DNA from: Gymnothorax reevesii
Lineage: Eukaryota > Chordata > Actinopteri > Anguilliformes > Muraenidae
NCBI GenBank assembly: GCA_029721435.1
Contig: CM056577.1
Location: 112,652,219 to 112,716,218 of the forward strand
Direction: 5' to 3'
Length of the DNA stretch: 64,000 nucleotides
In this document: positions 1 through 11,649 of the stretch, piece after piece
Layout of the letters: each line of letters starts with the position of its first letter
Numbering within the stretch: the stretch's first letter is position 1
The notes under the pieces: generated by a model
What the model saw: the letters and a program-made list of their open reading frames with translations, nothing else
What the model was told of the DNA's origin: nothing
The model's database searches: none
Translations under genes and position numbers: made by a program

Positions 1-879
1 ACTGATATTTCATTAAGCCATGGTCAGATTTGACTCGAATTGGTCCCATAAGAAAGGTCTAAGATGGTTCTTTGAAATGATGTAGGATTTTTTGGTTTGT
101 AACATTTATGAATATTTAATGAGCTCTATTATGTAACCATAACAAAAATCGCTCTCAAAACTTGCTTCATTTTCAAAATTATCCCCCTAGGGATCCACCT
201 ATCTAGATGATCCATTTCATAGATCTCCAACAGATACAACTTCAGTCCAAATTTCAAGTCAATCAGATAAATATTAATGATTTTATGAATGCCATAAGGT
301 TGAAAATCAGTCAGAATTGTGATTTTCGGTTATTTGCATTTAAAGTCACTAGTAACAATTGAGGCAGAGGATAAACATAGATTCTTGGTGTTGACTGGCA
401 TCTCACTGCAAATCAAATATATTGAAATTTTCAAAAAAACTGAAATTTTTACCCTGAAGACCTCTTAGTAAGAGGTCAGAGGAGAGTGACCTGACTGATG
501 CAAGCCTAGCGGAAGGCAATAGGTACTCAAAAAACCATACGTTACAGCAGTGCCATGCAGAAGGGCATCTCTGAATGCACAACACGTCGAACCTTGGAGT
601 GGATGAGCTACAGCAGCTCAGGACAAATCACACCAGAGTCCTCATGTTCATTTTAGCATGTTGTGCATTTCATTGCATTATAAAAATACCTGGGAAAAGT
701 GAAGCCAAGAATCTTGCTTGGAGTCATGATCAGAAATTATTTATGCCCTTTTTCGGCAAGTGGCATCGCTCCTTCAACTCGTTTATGATCATTAAGGGGA
801 GTGAAAAAGAATGTCAGGAACAGGAAGCATGCTAATTGAATGGGCTTGTGTATGAATGGCAACTGTGCTGGAGTGCAAA
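1..879. other. No gene recognised
   Basis: This stretch is AT-rich. It has only short open frames with no recognisable protein, and no clear terminal repeats or tandem repeats. Confidence 0.5.
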
Positions 880-1940
880 TATACTCAGCGCCATTTAAAG
901 GGCAGCGGTGAGGTATGAACTGTATTTGACCAAATTGAAGAATCGATTGATTTTTTTTGTTTTTCCAGTTAGATACAAGTGGCAATAAAGAAAAGTGAGC
1001 GGCATTGCAATGTTGACGCTTGCCACGTGGACCCTCCAAGCACTTCAGTAATATCAAACACTGAGCTGTTTGTGTACAGTGATACTTGATTTCTTCCTTT
1101 GGTTGTGGTCAGTTACCTATTTAAAGTTAAAAAAAAAAAAAAAGAAAAATGCTACGTCATCAAGAAAATGGGAAGGCTTACAACACAGGAGAGAAAAAAA
1201 GGTGAGTGATTCACAGCTGCTGAGAGGTGGTGCGTTATCTGCACTGTCACCGTTCAACAATCAGTCGGCTGTCTATCCCAGAATGGAACACAGGCACTGT
1301 CACTGACTGCGTTTACAAGGTCTTTAGTATCCTGGTTTTCATTGGGTTTTTTAAGTATCCCGTTTTTGTGTTTGTGCATGTAAACATCATATCCCGAATG
1401 CAGAAACTGGGTTATGCCCTTATCCCGGTTTCAAGAAACCCAGTTTGACCACTTGGAGTACTCCAATAGAAGCCAGGATACTGGAGCATGTATCCGCATT
1501 ATCCTGGTCTTTGACGGCTGCCCAGCAGACGTAACGCACTCCTGCGCAGATAGGATGCAGTGATCAGAAAACGGGTTACTGGTATTTCTCATGTATACAG
1601 GGATATGAATGACCGGGCTTCTCTGTTTTCTCTGTGTTCCATGTAAATATCATAGCCCGGATATGCTCAAAGCCGGGACAAGCCTCAAAACCGGGATACT
1701 AAAGACATTGTTAACGCAGTCACTGACCAACCCCGCTTAGGGCAGCCACGAGTGACGATGGCAGCTCAAGAGCGCCACATCTGGTTAGAGCCTGTACGTG
1801 ACAGATTCCAGACAGAAACCCAAAATGATCATGAGATGAGGAGTCTGAGACGTTTGAGGGTGAGCGCAAATACCATTCCACGCCGTCTACGTGAGCAACA
1901 CGTGCGTGCGCACGGCCCCTACAGAAAACCTTATATTTTC
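880..1940 (+). pseudogene. Tc1-like transposon remnant, N-terminal transposase part
   Basis: The left end starts with TATACTCAGCGCC, the same end sequence as the element at 24798-25543. Around 1227-1306 a frame reads VRYLHCHRSTISRL and then TGTVTD. It resumes after a nested element as QPRLGQPRVT, followed by ERHIWLEPVRDRF. This is the helix-turn-helix and linker order of Tc1 transposases (GRPR-like motif, then a long basic region). The reading fades near 1930 and the catalytic D, D and E are absent, so this is a truncated dead copy. The Tc1 assignment is a family-level inference from motifs. Confidence 0.7.
1307..1719. mobile_element. 413-bp MITE nested in the Tc1 remnant
   Basis: The terminal inverted repeats are about 35 bp. 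The left end reads CTGCGTTTACAAGGTCTTTA and the right end is its near-perfect reverse complement ending in CGCAG. TCACTGA flanks both sides (1300-1306 and 1720-1726). Removing the element and one flank joins the two transposase halves in one frame. It has no coding capacity. The superfamily is not certain. Confidence 0.75.
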
Positions 1941-4411
1941 CCATGCGCAAGTATGCAAAAAGTGTTTTTTCTGCCGCGACTGTGCTCAATTATACATTGT
2001 TTAGGATTGTCAAACTGTACTGAAACTGCAGTATAACTAACAACTGAGTTCTGCGGTCAGAAGAGACCGGGGCTGTGTTCAAATAGTAAAAAAAAAAAAA
2101 ACATCCTTTCATCGAATTCCAAAATACTTTTTAACCTCCATGGGAAACTTCATGAGGTTAAAGAAAGATGAAGAGGAGAATTAATAAGGACTTGGAGAAA
2201 GACATCTGTGGTTTTAATAGAAAACCATTACATTAGGCAACATAATCATGCCTCCCTTCCTGTCATCTGTGTTTGTTTTCATGAATGGCACGATAGATGT
2301 TGCATTACTTTCAATATTGTTGCCGGAAGGAATTGTGGGATAGCTTTATCTCCTTTCTTTTCATAACGGATGGTTCAGTGCGCCCCTTGTTTAAGTAAGG
2401 AAGCACTGAGGCACCTTTCCTTAACATTTATGGAATTTGAACACACACATCATGGCTGCCATTTAGATGCCTCTGGGTCATTTTCAAGGATTAAGGAACT
2501 TTCCTAAGCAAAAAATACAATTTGAATGCAGCTCAATATAGAGCTCCTCGCAAAAAACACGAGAGATGGGTTTGGCATAAAAATAAAAATGTCCATTCTG
2601 TGAAGAACATCATTCCCACTGTATGAAGAAGTACGGTGGTGGATCTTTGATAATGTCAGTCTTCTTTCTTCCAAAAGCCCTGGGAAAACTTGTGAGCATT
2701 CATGGTGTCATGGATTCGATCTAGAATCGACAATTACTGCCAGAGAACTTAAATTTAGCCATGGTTCTGTCTTCCGAAGGTACAAGGGTTAAAACTGTGT
2801 GACCTGCCTGTTTGTCCTCCTTACAATCTCCAGGCCAGTCTCAGGAGTGGTGGATGAGTAGTTCTTTTTATTGCCCCGCTGTAGTAATGAGGCAGAATGC
2901 ACAGGAAAAACACTCAATATTGTTCTCTTTCCTGTGCAAATACACCCTTCCCCCAGCAAGCAGTCATTGTGCAAGTTGTATTTATACAGTGACTGTAAGC
3001 TTGTATTTCTAAACTCTGTTAAACTGGATTTTATTGTCTTTTAATTTTTTTTTCTTAGATGCAAAAATGAAATAAATACACATTAAAAAAATTGAAAACT
3101 GTGTTAAAATAAGGTAGACGAGATATTAACTATGTATATATTAATTGGGAAAACTACAAAATTCAAAGGAACTTCCCTCATCCATCTTGTTTTTTCCTTA
3201 AAACACACAGAGGTGAAACTCAGAGGCTTGTGCTTTGATGCACCCAAGTGAGCAAAAGCAGAACTGCATCACCCCATTCACTCCTGAAATAACCCACAAA
3301 ATGCTCATTCAGTAACGACGCTCTCAAACACATTTAGACAAAAGAAACTTTTACCAACAATGAAGCCCACTGCATGGGACGAACTGTCAATATTTCTCTC
3401 ATAGCTGAACAATCGCAGCCTTTTAACAGAGAATGCATGAATGGGGTCTGCTTGCTAAAAACTTGCGTAACATTTGGTTCTGACATTCAGTTATAAAAAC
3501 AAAATACTTAAATTATTTTGAAACAAAGTTGCAGTGGTGCTTACAACAGGTTTTCAAACTAAAGCTGCAATCTACGGGAAACGTAAGTGCTTTTCACAAC
3601 TTTCATAGCTGATATATCCAAGACCTTTAAATGCCTGTGATTTACCGCAGCAAGCTGTCATTGAGCCTCTGTGGATATTTTCTGCATTCCATTTGATCTT
3701 AGCGACAAAGAATTCACACCATACTTCCATGAAATGGCACATTGCCCACATTTTGACAGGATTTTTGGATCATAGTAGCCCCGTCACATATGCAAATCAA
3801 CCACAGAATCAGGGTTTTGCCATAGCTATTCCCAACAGTAACTGGATAGTAACCTGTTTGACATGCAAAAGAGTTAATAAATGTGAGCAGAGAAATTAGA
3901 AGACTCTGGAGATATTCTGCATGAAAAACTGTTCTAAGATCACTTATGTCTTCCTTAAGCTCATTTAGACACTACCCATGAGGACCCAGAGCTGTTATTT
4001 TGGCGAGAGGGCAAATGAAGGGGATCCAACAATTATTGCATTATTATTCGTCAGGCTGAGGGTCATTGTGAAAAAACTGAAGTACTGTGTTCACTATAAT
4101 GTGGCATCATAACATGCCAGAATGTTGAGTCTTCACACTTTTGAAAGATGCATACTTTTTCCATGCGGTAAAATATTCCACTGCATAAAAACGCAGTTAT
4201 GCTTAGCAACATGACAAAGTGTTAATTATTAAGAGGATGAGAAATAATGGCATTTATACATAATCACTTTTGCTTATGTATATACCCTAAGTGAGCCGAT
4301 ATACAGTAAGTGGAGGGCACATAGATGTGCTTTGCTCCAATGCAATAATTTATGATAATGTCGACAGAGGGTCTCAAAATAATGAAATTTTTCACAAAGT
4401 TCCTCTCTTTA
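1941..4411. other. No gene recognised
   Basis: I see short A runs and AT-rich sequence. At 2825-2878 on the minus strand there is an exon-like segment (good acceptor, GTAAGG donor, 54 nt). It is open in phase 0 (GNKKNYSSTTPETG) but closed in phase 1, so it does not match the small-exon gene of this window and I leave it uncalled. Confidence 0.4.
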
Positions 4412-5262
4412 TACAGTAAGGTCCATGAATTTATGAACACTGACAAAATCTTTGTATAGTTATCTTAGCTATTAAGTTAAATTTTAACAATAAATATGAG
4501 CTTAAAGTTCCAACCATCACATGACATTTGGGGAGGCTCTCATCCAAATCATTTGGACACTGCAGGAATTACAGCAATCTTAAAATCTGGTTCCTTGCTT
4601 TCTTAAAGTAATTGGACAAATGGCAGCTCAGCAGTCAAATTGCCAGTTGTTCCTTATTCCTTCATTACTCCATTTGCAGTCACATGGTGGAAGTGTTATG
4701 GCATGGGCAAGTATTGCTGCCAATGTCAATTGTTCCTGTATTTTCTGATGATATGACCACTGAAAAAAGCAGCAGGATGAATTTTGAATAGCATATTCCT
4801 ACTTTATCTTCTCAGATTTGGCCAAGAGCTTCAAAGCTCATTGGATAATGTTTCACAGTACAAATCAAATGGCCACAGAATACTGAGAAAGAAGCCTTTT
4901 ATTCATGCAAAGAAATGGAATGCTAAGGTCAAAATCCAACTGAGCTGACATTTTACTTACAGAAGGCATTTGCTGCAAGAGCAAGCTGGACCTGACAGTT
5001 GCAATGAAAGCCTATGAGGGCATAACCAGGGAAGGAACCCAGAATCAGATGACATCTATGGACTCCACACTTCAGGCAGTCACTCGCTGCAAAAGATTTG
5101 CAACCAAGTATTGAAAATGATGTAAATTATGGTTTTTATATTACTTTTGATCCCCTAAAATTGAGGATTATGTATAATATAGCTGTCATTCCTACTCAGT
5201 TCAAACAATATATTTGACAAAAAACTTTTAGCAGAATATATACACTTGAGGTTCATCTTCAG
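4412..5262 (+). mobile_element. Degenerate DNA transposon remnant
   Basis: The left end reads CAGTAAGGTCCATGAATTTA, a terminal motif common in fish DNA transposons. The rest has the layout of a decayed transposase gene, ending near 5100 in a stretch coding for remnants such as CKRFATKY. No open frame survives. The right terminal repeat seems lost. The superfamily is left open. Confidence 0.45.
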
Positions 5263-6403
5263 GTTCCAGAAAAGGTGGGACCAGGTACCAAGTTCTAGGT
5301 ACTTTTTCCTAATGGAAAAGCAAAAAAGAGTAGAGTGGAGCAGAGCAGAGCAAGCACTGCGTAGTGGAAAAGCGCCATAAGTGTAGTTGAGTCTTTGGTG
5401 ATTCCGTGCTGGAAAAGGTGATTGCCAAGTCGGTAAAGTGAGCAGGCGTAACAAATTGAATGTTTTCATTTATTGTACCAGTACTTGATGAATGGCTTTG
5501 TTATGTCGCAACTCGATTGCTACACCTAGCCTCTATGTAATGTTACAGAATAAACAGTAAACTAGCAAAGGTTGTTGTTTGTTTAAAAACATTGGATTAC
5601 TGGCGTGTATTTGGTAACTATTGAAGGTGACATCCTATAATCATGCATGTAGCTAATGCTGGCTTTGCTTTTTCGTATTAAAATGTTCAAGATGTACCTA
5701 AACTGAGATGTATATTTCCATTGCTTTGAATATCTTACACCGATTCACGGTACTGCTTCATGTAAGCTAAGTAGCATTGACTACGTCCATGTGCGCACTT
5801 ACAGCACGCTATAAATTCAGCCCAAAAAACTGCATAGCTAAACACTTATCATTGCATGCACACTCTTTATTTCTTAAACCAATGGCAGATATGCATATTT
5901 GATGTCGTAACTTTTCAGCAACATTTAAGATAAGATGCAAAATATTAAGTATCCATTATTTTATGCATGCACCAAGCTTGCATGACAGCATAGCACTGCA
6001 CGGACAGTATTTGTTGATGCGTCTTTATCAGCTATTCATTTTGAGTGGGTTGGAAACGCTGGACAAGATGAAATGTGAACGACACACTGTTAGTCTGTTA
6101 GTGAGCATCAGTACACTGGAGTCATACGACAGAGATTCGATGGTGTGGCTTAACTCTGCATCAAGAAAATACAAGAGTCCCAGAAGAAAGAAACAGATGA
6201 GCGTGAATAGAACATTGTCTTTATGCACATTTAATGACTGGGCTGCTGAGATGACTTACGAATTTTCTTTACAAGGGGAAGGGTAAGAATTCTGTGTTCA
6301 ACCTCCTCCAATATCTAATAAAATCAGCACTTTTTTGGCTTTTCGCTGCACAGCATGTCTTTAGAAACTGGACTTTGGCTATATTGTCATGTTCTTGTTT
6401 TAA
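5263..6403. other. No gene recognised
   Basis: I see no convincing coding or repeat structure, apart from a GA-rich patch near 5325-5350. Confidence 0.4.
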
Positions 6404-7041
6404 AGGAGAATTCCGCTGTGAATTTGACTTGGGGTGTATTGAAAAATGATAACAAGTGCTAACCTTTGTTGAATACCCCACCTCCGTACGCACGCAACAT
6501 TTCAAAATAAATGGCTTTTTACCCGAAGCTCCCAACAGGCTTACAATTGTAGTGAATCGGGCATAGCGTTGCCATGCAAAAAAAATTGCTTTTTGCATCA
6601 TTAACAAGGCTCCAAAGTAGCTCCACACTTCATTGGTAGAATTCCGAGGGCCCTGACACTTGAAACGAGGCACTGAGAACTTTTAAAATGCACCGGTAGT
6701 TTATTAAAAAAGACTATTAATGCAAACAGTACCTTGAGGTAGTTTCCAGTGGCCTCCATCTTGAAAGTCACGATAAGTCTATTGACGTGCACAAACGAAT
6801 ATGAAGGATAGGGGGACAGCTTGCAATCTATTCGTTCGTGCTTGTCAAAAAAAATAGGGATTTCTTTCTATGGCAACATTATGCCCGACTCACTACCATT
6901 GTAAGCCTGTTGGGAGCTTCGGCCAAAAAGCCATTTATTTCGAAATGTTGCGTGCGTATGGAGGTGGGGTATGCAACAAAAGTTAGTACTCATTATCATG
7001 TTTCAATACACCGCAAGTCAATTTCACACCGGAATTCTCCT
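6404..7041. mobile_element. Foldback MITE with TTAA target duplication
   Basis: The ends are AGGAGAATTCCG and its reverse complement CGGAATTCTCCT. Each is flanked by TTAA (6400-6403 and 7042-7045). The inverted arms extend about 180-190 bp (6404-6590 against 6855-7041) with moderate divergence. TTAA targets are known for piggyBac and Kolobok transposases. The element is 638 bp and has no transposase. Confidence 0.8.
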
Positions 7042-7045
7042 TTAA

Positions 7046-7950
7046 GAGTGGATATTTGTTTGTCGTATGGTATCTAGGTTGGCAGTGATCAAATTAAAAA
7101 TCTAGAGTTTTTAATCCTTTCCGCCCTTCCTTGTAAAGCACTATGCCCAGGAAAGTGTGTATTTGTTCATATTATGAAAAAGTCTTTACAGGGAGGGACT
7201 GAAAAAATTAAGCAAGCAGCTTCTGGTGCGCTGTTGCGATATATTTTTTACTGTTGCCATGGTGTTGAGCACCACAGACAGCGTGCAAGCTCTCCATGGT
7301 AAAGTCGCACCTGACAGTAGACCATAATTTTATTGATTGATAGCTAAGCGCTTACACACACACTGCTAACGCCATTCCTGCCAGTAACAACGCCACCGCC
7401 CCACCACCCATTTCCTTAGCACCTCCTGTTCAGAATACGTTCCTGCTTGCGGTGCACCAGACATAAGCACACTACTAATAACAAAAATCTGCGGAGTACT
7501 AATGAGAAGGAAAAGAGTTGGAAAGGTAGATGTCTGCTTTCTGTAGAATGAAATAAAATATGTAGTTTGATGTTCAAAATAGATGGTAACTTTATTGTAA
7601 AGATAAATTCCGAAAGACATTCATTAGCAATGTACAATTTGTTACAATAGTGACGAGTATTGCTCAAATATATCTAAGCATAGAAATACAGTACTTGCAC
7701 TCATTGCAAAAATAAAAGCTTAAAAAGTTCAATAATTTTGTGCTTTTGTACTGCTTAATTTTTTGACAGAGCAACCATGCTTAGTTTAATCTCTCACTCT
7801 GAAAACTCGTGCATTCTGTTGTTTTTTTCCTTCTGTTCTCCTTGCAGATTGAATACATTTGCCAGGTGTTTATCGACAGACGTAGTAAAAGTAAACTCAC
7901 AGTGTTATCTTTGTATAAATAGTCAAAATAAAATGTAAAACAAACTATCA
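7046..7950. other. Possible 3' untranslated region of the minus-strand gene
   Basis: I find no confident coding sequence here. TTTATT (AATAAA on the minus strand) occurs at about 7583 and 7328 and could serve as polyadenylation signals if the terminal exon called at 8079 is real. An acceptor-like site near 7522 opens a short hydrophobic frame on the minus strand, but it is not supported further. Confidence 0.25.
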
Positions 7951-8079
7951 TTAGTGGGCGGGGACACTGCTCTTCCAGGTAGGCTGGTGCTCCATACACT
8001 GAAATCTGTAGCGTAAGATCTTCACGCGAGGCTTGATGTGGAAGTCAGCAGGAATCCTCCAGTTCCACATTTTCTGTAC
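7951..8079 (-). CDS. Candidate terminal exon of the small-exon gene
   Basis: The acceptor is preceded by a long C/T tract (CTCCACCCCCCACTCCCAG). Entered in phase 1, like the upstream exons, it codes for GTENVELEDSC and stops at 8045. Entered in phase 0, it stays open for 42 codons (KMWNWRIPADFHIKPRVKIL, then more) and stops at 7951. Which reading is used cannot be settled here. Linkage to the exon at 16715 is an inference from strand and acceptor quality. Confidence 0.35.
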   Translation of the reverse strand, partial: VQKMWNWRIPADFHIKPRVKILRYRFQCMEHQPTWKSSVPAH

Positions 8080-8740
8080 CTGGGAGTGGGGGGTGGAGGG
8101 AATGTGGAGCATTACGAAACCAGAAATCCTCGTGTCGGTTAAGTACTAGAATGTATACGAACTGCGACAGTGATGCTGGGATTGTTTTCAGTCAATCTAT
8201 GTGTGTCTGCACGAATCATTACGGCAAACTACAGTGAGACTAAAACTACTCTCAAGCTTATATGAAAGCTGTTTAAAATATTTCTGCAGGTGTTTCTATG
8301 TATCTGGATGTGTCTGTTTGTGAATAATTCTTGTGAATATGATGGGATCACAGCCATTTAAGATGCAGTCACAAAACATTTCAGGTGTTTTGCTGGGATA
8401 AAAAGGAAGGCTCACTTCAATGATAGGCATGCTCTGAGTATGCACTTACTGAATGCGTTATAATAAGGACTGCTATACTGAAAACGAAACCATCGTGACT
8501 GTGGTGGCCAGTGCAATCCCACATAATCCTGTTTTACAGTTACTTCCGCTACCCTGCACTGAGGCATCAGTATGTTGGTGACCTACTATGAACAGGTTAT
8601 TTCGCTAGAAATCTTTGTATGATTGAATGAAAAAAGTGATCCAGCATTATGTACTACAAAAAGGGGAATCACAGCAAATATTTCAGTCATAAATTCAGAC
8701 TGAAAATCTCACTTTTTACGTTTTAGATAAATGAGATTCA

Positions 8741-8895
8741 ATGGCTCTCATTTATCAAACGTGCGTACACCAAAAAAAATGGGTCTACGCCAAATCTCCC
8801 TCAAGGATCGGCATTTATCAATCTGATCGTGAGCAAACGGTCCGCAAAAGTCTCACGCCAGGTCTGACTTGGCGTACGCAGATTTGAAACCAGCG
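8741..8895. repeat. Dispersed repeat, copy 1
   Basis: It begins CTCATTTATCAAACGTGCGT and includes GGCATTTATCAATCTGATC. A diverged inverted copy lies at 21839-21942. The sequence is probably a MITE end shared in fish genomes. It has no coding content. Confidence 0.55.
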
Positions 8896-9027
8896 TACAA
8901 CATGCGGGAACAAGTGCAGCTGTCAAAATGAGTAATAAACCATATGCAGCGATGCGGACGTCATGCTGTTATTGCTCTTATTAGTAAAATTTATATATAG
9001 GCTAAATAAATAAATTAATAAATAAGA

Positions 9028-9213
9028 CTTTCCACACAGAATGGAATACTGAAAACAACTCATAGCATGACCTGCAGAACATGGATGTTGTAAATAATAT
9101 TCAGTGAATCTCAAGAAGAAAACCTTGCTTAATTGCCCAAGTTCATATGTGCCATGACAGCAAGATTATAGGCAACATAGAATTGTGCTCAAACTACTGC
9201 ACTTATGTTTTTT
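9028..9213 (+). repeat. 186-bp direct repeat, copy 1
   Basis: It matches 10974-11158 with only a handful of substitutions over the whole length, while the flanks on both sides are unrelated. The ends are CTTTCCACACAGAATGG and CACTTATGTTTTT, which are not inverted repeats. Confidence 0.85.
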
Positions 9214-9343
9214 ATACAAAATTGAGACAACCTGCTTGTCAGGCCAGACGGCTGACAATTAATCAATTTGACAAAGCGCAATGCGTGGCTTGACAGATAT
9301 GCAGTGTGAAATGTCAGATGATCATCCAGTCAGATGGGCTATA

Positions 9344-9556
9344 TACTGAACAACAAAAGAAACGCAAGTTAATTAAAGGCAGGCTAGAAAATAAGTTTGC
9401 GCGAAATAATTTCAGAAAATCAAATGTATTATTAGCGCGTGCTCATTGACACCCGTTTCATCAAAATTTTCTTTATTTTATGGTCACTTTGACTGAGTAA
9501 CCATAAGAGTAGATTAACTAACAAGCTAACTTGCGTTTCTTTTGTTGCTCAGTATA
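9344..9556. mobile_element. Tc1/mariner-type MITE
   Basis: The ends are TATACTGAACAACAAAAGAA and, reversed, TATACTGAGCAACAAAAGAA, about 30 bp of inverted repeat flanked by TA. The outermost bases match the ends of the Tc1 element at 12735-14246 (TATACTCAGCAACAAAAG). The MITE is about 213 bp with no gene. Confidence 0.8.
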
Positions 9557-9802
9557 TATAGGCCTACAGACACTTTGACCGTGATCACATTTTGTCAATG
9601 GCAGATCTTCCATTGTTGGAGGAAAAAACTGTCTGATGTGGGTGGAACTTTCGGCACAGAGATCTCCTCTGGGAAAGTGACGAGGGGCTGCTCGTTTTAT
9701 GTGGCACACAATAAAATGTCATGGAGTAATACTAATAAAAATACAATGAAGAGTAATCTCTGCAGACTGTATTTTAACAATTACCCTCATGCAGCTCCGA
9801 TC

Positions 9803-9838
9803 GAGGCGGTGGGGACTCATCCGTGTCCCCACCGCCTC
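9803..9838. repeat. Perfect GC-rich hairpin
   Basis: GAGGCGGTGGGGAC and its exact complement are separated by an 8-base loop. The 14-bp stem is unusually GC-rich for its surroundings. Confidence 0.85.
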
Positions 9839-10973
9839 ATATTCCCATGATGGAGGGGGAGCCCTGCTGCCACACCCTCCTCGAACGGTGACAGCTGGAG
9901 ATTCAAGTCTGGTCAGCCTCCACCGGTCTGTGCGCTGCTGCGCCAGAGCACAGCAACCAGTTTTTTTTTTCTTTTCGGTGGCGATCTTAAAATCGGACCA
10001 CCTTTTTTTTAACCTACATGTAAAGCATTTGGATTGTCAGTTATGTAGGCTGTATAACATGAAATATCATGGATCCATCAGTTGAATTTATTGAGGCTGA
10101 TGTTATTCGCACTTATATGCGTGACCAATGCTGTATTTTTTTCTTGACCTCACTTCCAAGTGCGCCAGTTGATGACCGTTTCAGTGCCGCTTATCAAGTA
10201 CCGCTTAAAATAAGTTTGGCCAAGAAACCATTTTTTAGCTTTGGACACACTTAAAATAAATGTGGGCAATGGAGAAATGTAGCAACTTGGCCACACTTAT
10301 AAGTGCATCCAATGTGAATTTCGATCAATTTTTGTGCTCGGACGCACTTAAATCGGTGCGAATAGTCACTTCAATTTATTAATGAATTAAATCAAACCTC
10401 TTCTGCACTCCAGTTTTCCACCTCTTGGGTGTTCACCGCAGCATCAACAGTTTTCCAAAAAAAAAACTAAAAGTTTCTTTTGCAATGCACGGCTACCATT
10501 AGCAGGCTACCGTTACCTGTCCTCCAGCTGGTTTGTCATCACTATTATCAGTCTTGGTTGTAAATTGGAATGTCCAGGAGACTGATAAGACAATTAATCC
10601 ATTTGGAGTTTGAAGTCTGGATTTAAGAGGCACTTTTGGCACTATCCGCTACCCAGTGAACCCAAACAAGCACTGCCCCCCTTTATTTGCCTTGATGTGT
10701 CTATTTACAACTCACATAAATTTTAGAACGAGTAATTTTTCATGCATATCCTCACAAAAATTGCAACTAGACACCTCTTTGCCAATTGCACAGAACTCCA
10801 GGAATCTTCCAGCAGAAATCAGAACTGATACTGTTCGAGATTAGATTCCCAATTATAAACTGAGGTTCCTCAGATCATTAATTACTAGTTTATGGTTAGC
10901 TTTTTAAACCAAAACGTTGGTGCTTTAAAAAAATTAAATGTACAATTAAATTTGCAGAACAAACAGACAAAAG

Positions 10974-11158
10974 CTTTCCACACAGAATGGAAGACTGAAA
11001 ACAACTCATAGCATGACCTGCAGAACATGGATGTTGTAAATAATATTCAGTGAATCTCAAGAGGAAAACCTTGCTTAATTGCCCAAGTTCATATGTGCCA
11101 TGACAGCAGGACTATAGGCAACATAAAATTGTGCTCAGACTACTGCACTTATGTTTTT
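10974..11158 (+). repeat. 186-bp direct repeat, copy 2
   Basis: This is the second copy of 9028-9213, in the same orientation. Differences are scattered single bases, suggesting a recent duplication or a recent insertion of the same unit. Confidence 0.85.
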
Positions 11159-11649
11159 GACAAATGAAAGAAGTTTCCAAATTTGCTCTTCAAATGAGTC
11201 TGCGAATAATAAATTTGAGTTGAATCAGTGCGATTTATTTGCTATCCAGTAGGGTTTCACTGCAACCCTACTAAGCACATCACATTCAAAAGCTAGGAAA
11301 CTTGTCAAGTAGTCGAATCAGTTATAACAAATTATTGTTAAAATTCAAGTCTAAAGGATGGTAGGCTTCCAGGGACAGGGTTGGACAGACCTACTCTGAT
11401 GCAGACAGTGCCATGTTTCTTGTGATTAAATTTTTTAGAAGTGGCTGGGAAGGAGCAGTTCTGGGTGTTGCCCATAGGAGGGCAACACACAGCCCACACA
11501 CAGGCTGGAGCTGCAAGTGCTTTAAATAATAGCTGTGGACTATTCTCTCATAAATCAGCCAATTTAGTAGCCGTCATACCTCCCCCAGCCTCTGAAAGGG
11601 ATGTGATGTCAAACTTAACATGCAAGAGGAGACAGGAAGCGATGAAGTC

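Noticed and set aside
2825..2878. 54-nt exon-like segment (GNKKNYSSTTPETG), minus strand
   Set aside because: Open only in phase 0 with no partner exon found nearby.
10514..10549. 36-nt exon-like segment (TDNSDDKPAGGQ), minus strand
   Set aside because: Open in phase 0 but full of stops in phase 1, and the acceptor is weak.
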